Assembly (NCBI GenBank): GCA_032718475.1
Contig: JAUCBJ010007887.1
Span: 59,418-123,417, forward strand
Reading direction: 5' to 3'
DNA length: 64,000 nucleotides
DNA from: Nemertoderma westbladi
Lineage: Eukaryota > Xenacoelomorpha > Nemertodermatida > Nemertodermatidae
The notes beneath the pieces are model-generated. The model saw only the letters and a list, made by a program, of their open reading frames with translations, was not told the origin of the DNA and made no database searches. Positions 53,904-64,000 of this stretch are shown piece after piece. The position numbers and the translations under genes were made by a program. How positions within the stretch are numbered: position 1 is the stretch's first letter; each line of letters opens with the position of its first letter.

Positions 53904-54988
53904 TGTAAAAGCTTTTGCGGACAAAATACGTCATTTTGCGCAATGCGCTAACTACTCTAAAAAGGCTTAGAATTGTACAACTATGTGTCTGTCAAAAACC
54001 CAGAGATGGAATGACGAAATCTACCAGCTGTTCCTTTGTGTGAGGAATCAGCCTTTGTTGACATATATTTCAGCCAATCAGAGCGATCTCCCTTTCTCTG
54101 TTTACAGAAGCCTATGGGAGATGACGTAATTCGGCAGTTTTCCAGGAATTCATACTTCATTCAGGATTCATTCGGACATTCTGACTTTCAGACTTTACCA
54201 TAACATGAGAGGCTTAGAGTCATGAGAACACAAATCTATTAATGTAACTCATACATACCATCGTATTTCATACAACATACCAATTCAACACATTGCATAC
54301 ATCAATTCATACTTCATGCATACATACTATACTGACTGATTTCACCGCACTGTTTTCTAATATACTGTTTTATAGTATTGTTAATTACTGTTTATATTAA
54401 TGGATGTTACATTTGGAGAATGCTGATGGATAATCGTAAACCCCCCCTTGACTTTCTTAATTACTGAGGTAAGCAGAAGGGTGTATCAGTACCAATTGTG
54501 GCTCAATTTATAGTGGTTTTTGTGTGAAATAAATGCTATTTCATAATCCCAACGTATGTGAGTTGCAATCCTCCTTATATATGATCAAATTAGTGACAGT
54601 TGGCAAATCAGTACGCATTACTGTGCATTAGTGTGATATTAGTGTGAAGGTTAATAAAGCATACCTAAAGAATGCGCCATTTGCGATATCTTATTGCCAC
54701 TAGTTGTGATTAGTGTAAGTCATAACTCTGTTTGATACTTAAAGCGCCATGTCCCAATGGAACTGTTAATATTTCCCCGAGAGTAAATATAGTTGACGGA
54801 GATTATATAGTAGTGATCAATCGAAAAATACAAACTGCAATAACTGCTCTGAATCCAGTCTCCCACACCCGTGGGTCATACGCTGCGCTAGGCTTGCTTC
54901 AGCTGATATCAATTAGTACGGGCAAAATTCGATTCAGGAGACACTTAAATTAGCAGGTTAAACTGTTAAAGGTCTAAAAGCACGAACA
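53904..54988 (+). repeat. BEL2 5' LTR (1085 bp)
   Basis: Starts TGTAAAAGCTTTTGC and ends AAAAGCACGAACA. Several blocks align with the BEL1 LTR read on its coding strand, for example AGTCATAACTCTGTTT, AAAGCGCCA, GGAACTGTTAATATT, and CTAAAGAATGCGCCAT. The two are related families but far from identical. Only this LTR is in the window. Confidence 0.85.
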
Positions 54989-56778
54989 TTAATAGATTTA
55001 TTTCTTTTATTGCTCAGTAGGCAATAAACCCTAACGTACCGGTCGGATGGTAAACTGTAGGCTTAGTAGTACCGAACCGGTACCTTGTAGCAGTATTACT
55101 TCGATTGTGAAATATTGTATATTGTAGGCTGTTAGAGGATTAGGGATTGATCACCCCTTACTCCTTGTATGGTTTACTTATTCCTGTTGGCTTTATTTAC
55201 CTGTAAGTATAATATTGAGCAGAAGAAGTGTAAACCTGCTTGGATTGTAAAAGAAACTTATAGGCTGGATTGTTGTCAGATTGTTGTTATATCTGAAGTG
55301 GATTACAGTGTATGTAGGTTATTTGTCCAATAAAGTGCTAGTTAGGCAGTGGAGACTTCCAGAGTTGTAAGGTAAATCCCCCATGAAAGAATAAGTTGTA
55401 CTACGTAGTCTAGAACGCTTACTAACTAATCATTTTGGAGACTGCATATACTGTGTTTTATTTTTGGCTTGGCGGCAGTCTGTCAGTATTTTGGTTTGTG
55501 TTTTATTTGAATAGTCTGTACGGGTAGCGTAATATTTATTATTCAGAGTTTATGCAAGTAATTTACAACATTCATGACCCCAAGTTTATTCCTTACAGTA
55601 ATTCTGCTTGTTATGCATACTGTAATAGTTAAATTAACCCCGGTACTACTTCAGGACTGCTTGGCGTAGGACAGACTGGTGATTTCTTTAGCATCAGATG
55701 ATTAAGACTAAATACTCCGGTCACTCCAGCAGATGCTGTGGTTCTTTTAGGTGTTCACGTATATTTAACTGCAAGTTATATGTTGTATAAGTGCTAGTAT
55801 CTAATCTAGGGTTTAGAGTACAGCGCTTTCCTGAAAGTTAATTTAGTGTGTACGCAGTATATTTGTATTGTAACGTGGTTAATAGGTCCGTTAGCTTTAG
55901 GCTTCGATAATTAATCTCTAGGTATAGGACACTCCGGGTACGTTTGTTTATAGTGTAGACTATAAGCCATCAGACGGTGGCATTTCCTTATCTGGACAAC
56001 ACAATGTATTGAATACTACTTTATTGGTTTCAAATTGCCGTAAATTCCCTGTCAGTCTGTAAGAACCAGAAATTCTAAATTCTTGTTAGTCTCGTTCGTA
56101 AAATTCTTGTAAAATTACCCTAAAAATTGTACGTGTAACTTTGTTTATTGTTTACTTAGAGATTGTGTAATCTCAACCTGTTTTGTAAGTAATTTATAGT
56201 GATAAGTAACTTAGTTAAGTAGAACTATCAGTATTTAGTGTCTAACAAGTAGCACTCCACTGAGAGAGTCCAACCTCTGTGTAGTGACTTCTTACTCAGA
56301 AATAATAACATTTATTTCAATAATTGACAAAACCCATTACGGGTATATATGTATTTATATATTTAACTCAATCAGATTTATAAATTAGTAGGCCTGTTAT
56401 ACATCAATTAGATCTTAATGTCAGTTGAACCTATTGCTCAATATCAGTAATAGAGTAGTAAAAAGGGAAATAATTCCTAAAATTGGATATAATCAGTTAT
56501 TATTTAATTATTGACAATATCTGTGTTTACAGTAAGCTTATTATATATTTATATAACTTAGGCTAAACTTATATACCGGTATTCAGTGTTTGATCCTAGT
56601 CTGTAGTAATACTGTTATATATACTATAGGTGTATACCGGTATTCTAACACTCGATATATACCCACGTTACATTGAGTAACAATATTTTGTAACCACGAG
56701 ACTGACAGTCGATACTGATTTGCCCTAGACTTACTTTAACTGTCATTATCGTGATAGGCATTCAACTGTAAATAAATC
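54989..56778 (+). promoter_or_regulatory. BEL2 leader
   Basis: Non-coding leader similar in order to that of BEL1. It has one copy of the block that is duplicated in BEL1 (AGACTTCCAGAGTTGTAAGG to GAGACTGCATATACTG region) and two ATACCGGTAT palindromes (56573, 56634) just before gag. Confidence 0.7.
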
Positions 56779-59700
56779 ATGTCTGACCCAAAACAAACAA
56801 TGTCAGATAGTCTTTTGGAACAGACAATCTGTGACCCAGATCAAAGTATAGAAAGGCTCCGACCAAGGTCTATTCCGAGGACAACTGGAACCTCCAGAGC
56901 AGGAAGAACTGCTATACCAAGTGAGAGAACAGATGTTGAGAATCAGGTTAATCCTGTCAGCGTTTGAAGAAGCCTCGAAGATAAGTCAAGATACATTACT
57001 GCTGGTGGCAGTAAAGACTTGGTTCCATCGAGTGAATGTTAAAGTCCAGGGAACAACCCAATGGAAGGCTCAGGTAGCAGAACAACTAGCCTACATAGAA
57101 TCTACAGATGCAGTCTTCTCTCATGGGGAAAGCGAAGCAGTATCCGAAAAACCTCCAAAAAAGGATGCTATTGACATCTATTTATCTGATTACTAATGAC
57201 TCATAGGTGACAAAGAACTAAGGAGACGTCTAGCCGGACTTCATCATAACAGCGAGGCAGCCTACTAAATTCTAGATTCATTGGATGCACAGATGATAGC
57301 TGCGGAGCAGGCTTAAATCGATGAAAACACTCTCATCGCGTTGGACAAGGAGGAACAAATAAAGAAAGGTTAATTAATAGAAGATAGGAAAAGAGCTGCA
57401 GCCGCTGAGGCAGAACTAAAAGCTGCAGCGGCGGAAGTTGATCGAAAGGTGGCAGCGGTGGAAGTTGATCAAAGGGTGGCAGTGGCAGAAGTCGAACTTA
57501 AAGCTGCCACAGTAGAAGTTGAGAGAAAGGCAGCTGAAGCCCAAGCACAACTAGAGTTAGAGAGCATTTAAGCGAGACAGGATTTCTTAAGTAAACAATT
57601 GACAGCTACTCAGATGCAATGTATAAGTCGATCTACTCCTAAAAGACATGGATTTACTTCCTCAGACAAAGGTATTACCACTGATTCTGAGTGTAGAAGT
57701 AACAAATCCCATCCAAACGGATGTAGAAGAGCGCCCATAGGACATAAGTTACCTAAATTACCCCCCCCCCCCAGTGAGAAGGGGATTAGCTAATGTAGAC
57801 TTAAGAGATAGAGAGTCAATAACTCAAGTTGTATGAGCAGATAGACTCCCTACTATAGTAGATGAGCCAGAAATAATTAGGCCTGCTATCAAAGCTACTC
57901 CTCTAATGGAGACCATTTTGCTGCCTGAACACAACTCTGAATTCCCTTTACACAGTACCAAACTTCCCTTGGTCAGTAGACAAATACCAGAGTCTCAGAC
58001 TGGTATTAATACTGAGAAAAATTTGTTCCTAAAAGGAATATCCCCTGTGGCCCCGGTATGCCATCCAGTTACCCCAGCGGTAGAGTGGATGGAGGAAGGG
58101 CAGGAGTTAAAGGAATTACACGGACAGTTAGCCCAAACAAAGGCTAAATCTACTGAACAAGTCCGAGATTTAGAAGGAGCTGTTCAATTATTAAAGGGAA
58201 CAGTATGAGACAGTAAAATGGAGTTGCAAGAAGTGCAGCAACACATCGCTCTCGAATGCGATAAATTAGTCAATATACAAATGGGTATACCACCACCCCC
58301 TGTAACAGTGTGTCAGCCCTTTAGGCCTGATGTAACTCATGCGCAAGGTGTGGAGCCTACACGCATCTATACTGCTAGTGAGGTAGAAACCGAGGAGAAC
58401 AGTAAACCCTATTAATAATATTAATAAACCTGTTGATAATGATATCCCATAATGATGTGATAATAATCCGAGAAAGTTATATACCGATAATTCGATATTA
58501 AATAGTACGATGGCTCAAGAGAGTTTCACGCGCCAGATGGCTAGGACGGAAGCTCGTCAAGCTGTAAAGGTGGGAGAGGTCGTCAAGTTTAATGGAGATG
58601 AGATGAAATGGTTACCTTTTAATGGATATTACAAAGATAGCATACAAAATTCTGTAATATCCAATGGAGAGAAACTACGATTCCTCATCGAGGGCTTGGA
58701 GGGTCCTCCCAAGTTAATGGCGTTAAAGTTTATTGGACATCCTGATGGATTAAGACAAGTCTGGGATACACTTAACATCAGGTATGGTAATACGACTAAC
58801 ATAGCTAGATATATGTATGCGAAATTAGTAGCGCCCCGGAAGTTTCCTAGTAATAAGATTATAGAGTTTTCTGATGAGATTCAGGAGATCTGTAGACAGT
58901 TAGACTGGTTGGGTAAGTCTCATGAATACCAAAGTTCTATGGTGGTAGGGCCAGTAGCGTCAACTTTTCCAAAGGGCGGAGTAGGTACTCGTTGGGACAA
59001 AAAGGTTCTATACTTGATGGACCAACATCTGAGAGATCCAACCATGGTGGACCTTATGTCATTCTTATACGGAGAGGTAAGATTACAACTAATAAAACAG
59101 TCTAGAGAGAAGACTCCGGAAACCAAGGTAAGTGAGAAACCTGTTACTAGGAGAAAGATAACACCAGTGTTTTATACAGATTATGAAAGTCAAACGTCTT
59201 ATGATGAAAATAGTGGCAAAGACACCGAAATAACTTATTATACGAGTAAAGATAAGGACATAAATAACCCCAACTAGTTCGAACTAGTAGCAAGGGAGAA
59301 CAACTCAGAACTCCTCCTACGTCTCCCAAGAGAATTCCTGGTAGGAAGCCCGAAGAAAGAGCGTACAAAACAACATGCAAGTTAAGGTAAGTAACATCAA
59401 ACCTAAGTGTGTATTGTGCGAAGGGCCCCATCGCTTGAGTGGGTGTGAGGAATTCTTAAGGAAAGAAGTAACGGATAGACGTAGTGTAACCTATAACAAA
59501 AGGTTATGTTACAATTGCCGCAGGAGAGGACATCAAAGAAAAACCTGTTACTGAGACGTGAGGTGTGCTAAGTGTGGAGCGAAATATCATATCCTACTGC
59601 ACACCGAGTTCGATAAGGTAAGTGAACCAGAACTGCATGTACAGTTCAGTGATGTAAACAACACGGACTAGAGTTCGGAGATGGAAGGATTCTATACAGA

Positions 59701-60544
59701 TGAGTTTTCTGATGAAAATGAATCCTGTTATATGATCAATACAGCCATATATCGAGCCCTTACTTATGAGGCAGTGACTGATGGAGAGGAATCCCAACTA
59801 CCCCTTCCGGATCAACAGCCCTCATGGAAGGTTTCGCAACCATCTATCAATCAGAGAGTTCCCAGTGGTGCAGCTTAGATGACATGGGCAAGGTAAGAGC
59901 CTTATTGACAATGCCCTCCTTGATTCAGGTAGTACAGGCACCTTCATAGATAAGATCTAGCCGAGGATATATTCGCTGGTCAAAAAAGATTCCAAACCAA
60001 ACTGAATCTTTCCAGGATTATGCAGGTATGGAAATCTACTGTATCCACGGATTTCTACATAGGATCGTTGTCGACTCCCCAGGATGAATCAGGTGAGGAC
60101 AGTATAAGGTCAGTTAAAATGGTGGCCATAAAGAACTTTGCTGCTAGTCAAGTAGAGCCTTATAACTGGGACGAGGACAACTTTGGCCAGCAATATAACG
60201 TCCCCAGATTTAGAACAGATTACCCAGGAGTACGAATACTGCTCAGTCAAAATGCGCACAAAGTGCTAGAAACCATTGAGAAACAGCCTGCTCGACCACT
60301 ACCATTGCAAACTTATGCGGGAAGAACTAGGGTAGGTTGGTATTCCATGGGACCTTCCCGCAGGACTTTGAAAGAAAGGTTAGAAAATGAGCAAGTCCAT
60401 CAGGTAAGAGAGTGTGTGGAAACCGTGAAATATGAGGACATCATAGCTGAGGGAACTTCATGCTCCTCAGACAACGACGATATCCAGACCCTATACGACG
60501 AGGATAACACCATCGAACTCCTCACAGAAAATCAAACTTGGACC
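56779..60544 (+). pseudogene. BEL2 gag-protease, decayed
   Basis: Starts MSDPKQTMSDSLLEQTICD, like BEL1 Gag. Matching pieces appear in order but broken by stops and shifts: the N-terminal helix region (56921-57196), the Glu/Ala region with VAAVEVD-type repeats (~57390-57570), the DUF1759-type part in an open stretch (58510-59277, FNGDEMKWLPFNGYYKD), knuckles (CVLCEGPHRL ~59410, CYNCRRRGHQRKTC ~59508), protease LLDSGSTGTFIDK (~59915, with one shift) and VGWYSMGPSRRTLKERL. In-frame stops fall near 57194, 57268 and 57570. Merlin enters at 60545. Confidence 0.85.
60537..60544. repeat. Merlin target-site duplication, left
   Basis: CTTGGACC here and at 61977-61984; 8 bp is typical for Merlin. Confidence 0.95.
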
Positions 60545-61976
60545 GGCACCACTGTGGAGTGGGTCACCATTTTAATTTTTTTTTATTGTGTATTTTAACC
60601 GATATTATAAGTGTACTAAGTTTATTTAAATATTGTTTCCAACTACAACACAATTCTAGAACGTTTATATTCATTTCATATTTTAAAGATTCATTTGTGT
60701 TTTTTGACATTATGAGTACAAACATTCAAAGACATTTATATTCGAGACAGTCCACTGATTTAAATATTATAGAAATTTCCCAAAATTTAAAAGATGAGGG
60801 GAGTGCGATAACATTTGCACAATCCTGTGGCCTGTTACCCATACCCACTAGTAAAAGTTCTTGCAAACATGTTGGTTGTAGCTACTCTGCCCACATTTTT
60901 AGACGTACAAAACACGGAGGTACTTGTCTAATGTGGCGTTGCAAAGGGCCACAAAGACACCAATTATCGGCAAGAAACGGGACGTGGTTTGGTGCATCTA
61001 AACTACTAGTATCCCAGATTCTATGGATTACGTTTATGTTTCTTCAAGACATTACTTTGAACACAGCACACCTGATGCTCAATGGAATGATCGGAGGAAT
61101 CAACGACCATACATTCGTTGATTGGCATAATTTCATTCGGGAACTAATGAATAGTGACATGCATAACGCTGAGCCAATGGGGGGAGTTGGGATGACAGTC
61201 CAGATCGACGAATCGATCTTTCGCGGTAAGCGTAAGTATAATCGTGGGAGGAAGCTGCTCGGGGATGTAACAAGAAGGAGAAAGATCTACAATAAACGAG
61301 TCAAAAAGATCTACAATAAACGAGTCGATCAATTCAATACATCGGCAAGGAATTATGGTAAACGGGTAAATGGACCGTGGATTTTCGGAATTGTATGTAA
61401 ATCCCCAGGTGGCCAAGTGGATGTCCGATTGTTTTATGTTCAACGTCGAAACATGCTGACCTTACGCCCAATAGTGGAAGCCAACGTTAAAGGAGGGACC
61501 CTAATCCATAGTGACGAGTGGGCCGCTTACTGTGGTAAGACTGTGGGAATCACTAGCAAGACAAGGCCATGGAGGGCCCTCGATGGCAGCGGCAAGTATT
61601 TACACGAAAGTGTGAACCATAGTATCAAAGGCAAAGGCCGATTTGTGAACGTTGTCACGGGCGCCCATACGCAGCGGATTGAAGGAATATGGTCCCACGC
61701 CAAAACAACGATCATGAGGAAAAAGAGGGGAACGAAGAACTTGTTGCTCGAAAACCATCTCGCCGAGTTTCGTTGGAGGATGCTGCACAAAGTTTCTCCA
61801 TTTACTGATTTAATCGATTTAATCAAGAAATCATTCCCTACACAGTGACTCAAGCAACATTTCAAATTCACTTATTCTAATAAACAAAACTAATGTTTAT
61901 AGTGTGTGTAAAAAATAGTAAATATATAATTGTATAAAGTTAAAAAATAAATGGTGACCCACTCCACAGTGGTGCC
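60545..61976 (+). mobile_element. Complete Merlin (IS1595/IS1016-like) DNA transposon
   Basis: 1,432 bp with exact 28-bp terminal inverted repeats (60545-60572 and 61949-61976) beginning GGCACCACTGTGGAGTGGG, and an 8-bp target duplication. It carries one transposase gene. It sits in the decayed BEL2 pol region and splits it without other loss, so it arrived after BEL2. Confidence 0.95.
60712..61848 (+). CDS. Merlin transposase (DDE, IS1595 type), 378 aa
   Basis: The chosen start is ATG 60712 (MSTNIQRHLYSRQS); the frame is open further upstream to 60538 but that part includes the inverted repeat. An N-terminal zinc-ribbon-like part (CKHVGC ... MWRCKGPQRHQLSARNGTWF, ~55-105) is followed by the DDE core: D166 in VQIDESIFRGKRKYN, D268 in IHSDEWAAY and E324 in RIEGIWSHAK. 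This is the usual DDE arrangement of the IS1595 family (DDE_Tnp_IS1595). The enzyme cuts and pastes the element through its inverted repeats. A 24-bp tandem duplication (61281-61326) repeats IYNKRVK between the first two catalytic residues. No stop or frameshift was found, so the gene may still be functional. Confidence 0.93.
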   Translation: MSTNIQRHLYSRQSTDLNIIEISQNLKDEGSAITFAQSCGLLPIPTSKSSCKHVGCSYSAHIFRRTKHGGTCLMWRCKGPQRHQLSARNGTWFGASKLLVSQILWITFMFLQDITLNTAHLMLNGMIGGINDHTFVDWHNFIRELMNSDMHNAEPMGGVGMTVQIDESIFRGKRKYNRGRKLLGDVTRRRKIYNKRVKKIYNKRVDQFNTSARNYGKRVNGPWIFGIVCKSPGGQVDVRLFYVQRRNMLTLRPIVEANVKGGTLIHSDEWAAYCGKTVGITSKTRPWRALDGSGKYLHESVNHSIKGKGRFVNVVTGAHTQRIEGIWSHAKTTIMRKKRGTKNLLLENHLAEFRWRMLHKVSPFTDLIDLIKKSFPTQ

Positions 61977-61984
61977 CTTGGACC
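61977..61984. repeat. Merlin target-site duplication, right
   Basis: CTTGGACC, partner of 60537-60544. Confidence 0.95.
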
Positions 61985-64000
61985 AATCAATTAAGTTTGT
62001 GTAATCTTATATGTCAAAATAACGAACTATCGACTTATGGCGACAACGAACTTAATGACGTAGTAGAGCGATATAACAATAAGTTACGTGATGAACATGC
62101 AGTGCGATTATTTACCCAGGAAGCTGTAGAGCCTAATTCCTACGATAAAGCATTATCAGTCAAGAAAGAGAGGGCTAAACAAATCCAGGTAACGACTACT
62201 CGTTATATAAAGGAGGGGGGTCGTTACAAAATTGGTCTGCCCTTTAGGCGGAGAGAACCCAGCTTTATTAATAACCAACCTTTAGCCGTCAAAAGAATCG
62301 AACAACTCATCATCAAACGATCGAGCCAAAGAGATGCATAAGACGCAATTAAAGAAATTTATAGATAAAGGATAGGCGGAGCGAGTTCCGGCGGAAACAC
62401 CCATAATGGAAATAACGTATTACTTGACCCATCATTACGTTCCTAAACCCGGTACCAAACGACCAAACCAACCAAACGAAGTCCGGGTAGTATTCGACGG
62501 CTCCGCCCTTTATATGGGACAATTCCTAAATTCTGAACTGTTGCCGGGACCCAACTTACTCCAATCTTTATTGGGAATATTATTACGACTCCAGCAATAT
62601 TCTATCGCCTTTGCCTCCGACATTGAAGGCATGTTTCTACAAGTTAAAGCATTACCTAGGGATGGAGATAGCCTACGTTTCTGTGGTGGCCTGAAGGAAA
62701 CCTCAACCGAGAACCGGTGGAGTACTGGATGACCATCCAGGCTTTCGGGATCATATCTAGCCCCTCGAATGCTTGTTCGGTAGTGCGCATCACTGCCGAT
62801 GATAATAGAGACGCCTTCTCTAAAGCGGTTATCGACAACATCAAACGGGATATTTATATGGATGAGACAACCTAAAGTCCATCCCATCGGTGGAAGATGA
62901 AAGATCTTTACCTCATTAAGGACAATCTCCCCGAAACTAAAACCCTTGGACTGAAATGGGACATGGAGAGAGACATTTTATTTTTCCAACCAAAACAACA
63001 CGAAAACCCCGTTCGAACTAAATGGATTTGCCTGCGTATTCTGAGCACTTATTTCGATCCATTGGGATACATTAGTCCTATAATCCTAGTTGCTCGGAGT
63101 CAGGTGTAACAAATGTGTCTCGAAAACCACTCTTGGGATGATCCACTCCAGGGAGAACTGCTAAAGAAAGTGGATGAAGTGGGAGGATTCTTTACCAGCC
63201 ATCGAAAACTTTAACATTTCCCGCTCATATTTCGGCCACGTTCTCCCCACATATTCCTATCAACTCCATGTTTTTGGAGATGCCAGCGATATCGGAATAG
63301 GTATAGTAGCCTACCTAAGGGTTGAAACTCCCGATGGCATTAAAGTTTCATTAGCCGCCTCCAAGGCAGTAATAAACAACAAACTGCGAGTTCCCAGAGC
63401 AGAGTTAAAGGTGGCACTATACGCTACAGCTATTGGCAGGAATGTAATTGAACAGATTGAATATGCATTAGAGAAAACCGTTTATTGGACTGATGCATTA
63501 CTCATTCTGGAATATATCACTAATGAAGCCTGTCAGTTCAGCGTCTTTGTTACCAACCGAGTAGCTATTATACTCAGTCGCACTAATACAGATCAATGGA
63601 GACATTGCCCCGGGATGATTAACCCAGCCGACATCGCCTCCAGAGGAGCAACTCATCAAGAACTGACAGATACTCCAGATTGGTTAGGTGGCCCCGACTT
63701 CCTAAGTATAGAAGAGGAGGAATGGCCCCCTCATCTCACTATGGCTGAGATCAGACAAGCCAAGGGAGCGGAAAAGATCAAACCGAAAACCCGGATGAGT
63801 AAATCCAAACTGTTCAAGCCAGCGATTGATCTGTCTGTGCTACATACCGCCGGTGACGCCACTGTGGATCCTAATCAACCAAAATCCATAGACGTTACTC
63901 GAACCCCAAATAAATCCGTAGTTGAAATAAGGGAAAGAGATTGCAAATCTTGAATACCTGATGTCTCAAAGGGACTCTCTCCCCTCATCCAGAGAGTGAT
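61985..64000 (+). pseudogene. BEL2 pol: RT and RNase H remnant (runs off the window)
   Basis: Pieces in several frames. A pre-RT segment (YKIGLPFRRREPSFINNQPLA, ~62221) is followed by RT with EVRVVFDGSA, GPNLLQSLLGILLR and ASDIEGMFLQVK (~62478-62650), then WICLRILSTYFDPLGYISP (~63022). RNase H has HVFGDASDIGIGIVAYLR (~63268), RAELKVALYA and TVYWTDALLILEYI (~63479), then WRHCPGMINPADIASRG and an acidic tail. These are typical BEL/Pao sequences. A stop at 63952 and shifts near 62340, 62735 and 63108 mark decay. The integrase would lie beyond 64000. This region shows what BEL1 has lost. Confidence 0.88.

Overview
This is metazoan nuclear DNA, not bacterial DNA. The only host coding signal is two calcium-binding EGF-like exons (1014-1163 and 52239-52361, both + strand, both phase 1 at each end, with AG/GT splice borders). 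They fit one secreted or membrane EGF-repeat gene of the fibrillin/Notch/fibulin type, and the ~51 kb between them is most simply one intron filled with transposable elements. The mix of elements (RTE-like, restriction-like-endonuclease and CR1/Jockey-type LINEs, BEL/Pao LTR elements, a Merlin transposon, a tRNA-derived SINE) suggests an invertebrate, probably marine. I cannot name the species.

Region 1-7094: a dispersed repeat X (copy 1 at 1-735), EGF exon 1, a 67-bp minisatellite, and a second copy of X holding a four-level nest (X, then RTE-like fragment, then Jockey/CR1-like 3' fragment, then SINE).

Region 7095-40788 resolves into one nested structure. An RTE-like LINE (RTE-1, minus strand, 28-bp flanking duplication) received a LINE with a restriction-like endonuclease (RLE-1, plus strand, 15-bp duplication). 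RLE-1 in turn received a second RTE-like copy (RTE-2). Unequal crossing-over between the two RTE copies duplicated a ~4.3 kb unit and left a hybrid RTE at 11404-12366. A BEL/Pao element (BEL1, 12632-31926, two 1239-bp LTRs, 5-bp duplication) then entered the second unit. BEL1 carries a second RLE LINE in its 3' LTR (15-bp duplication) and a 4.5 kb terminal-inverted-repeat element inside its 3' part, which holds a DUF4806-like reading frame and a 30-bp minisatellite. BEL1 has one long gag-protease frame but has lost reverse transcriptase in frame, so it looks non-autonomous although its LTRs are almost identical.

Region 41246-51770: a SINE, then a near-complete CR1/Jockey-type LINE (42960-48990). 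Its ORF2 follows ORF1 in the same frame across one UGA-CUA stop and begins with 31 exact 36-bp repeats. Next is a long RTE-like copy (49853-51770).

Region 52239-64000: EGF exon 2, then a decayed second BEL/Pao element (BEL2, 5' LTR 53904-54988, runs off the window) interrupted by a complete Merlin transposon with an open transposase frame (60545-61976). Coding capacity is thus almost entirely that of mobile elements; their interest lies in the insertion order, in the in-frame tandem arrays inside LINE proteins, and in the unusual BEL1, terminal-inverted-repeat and CR1-type elements.
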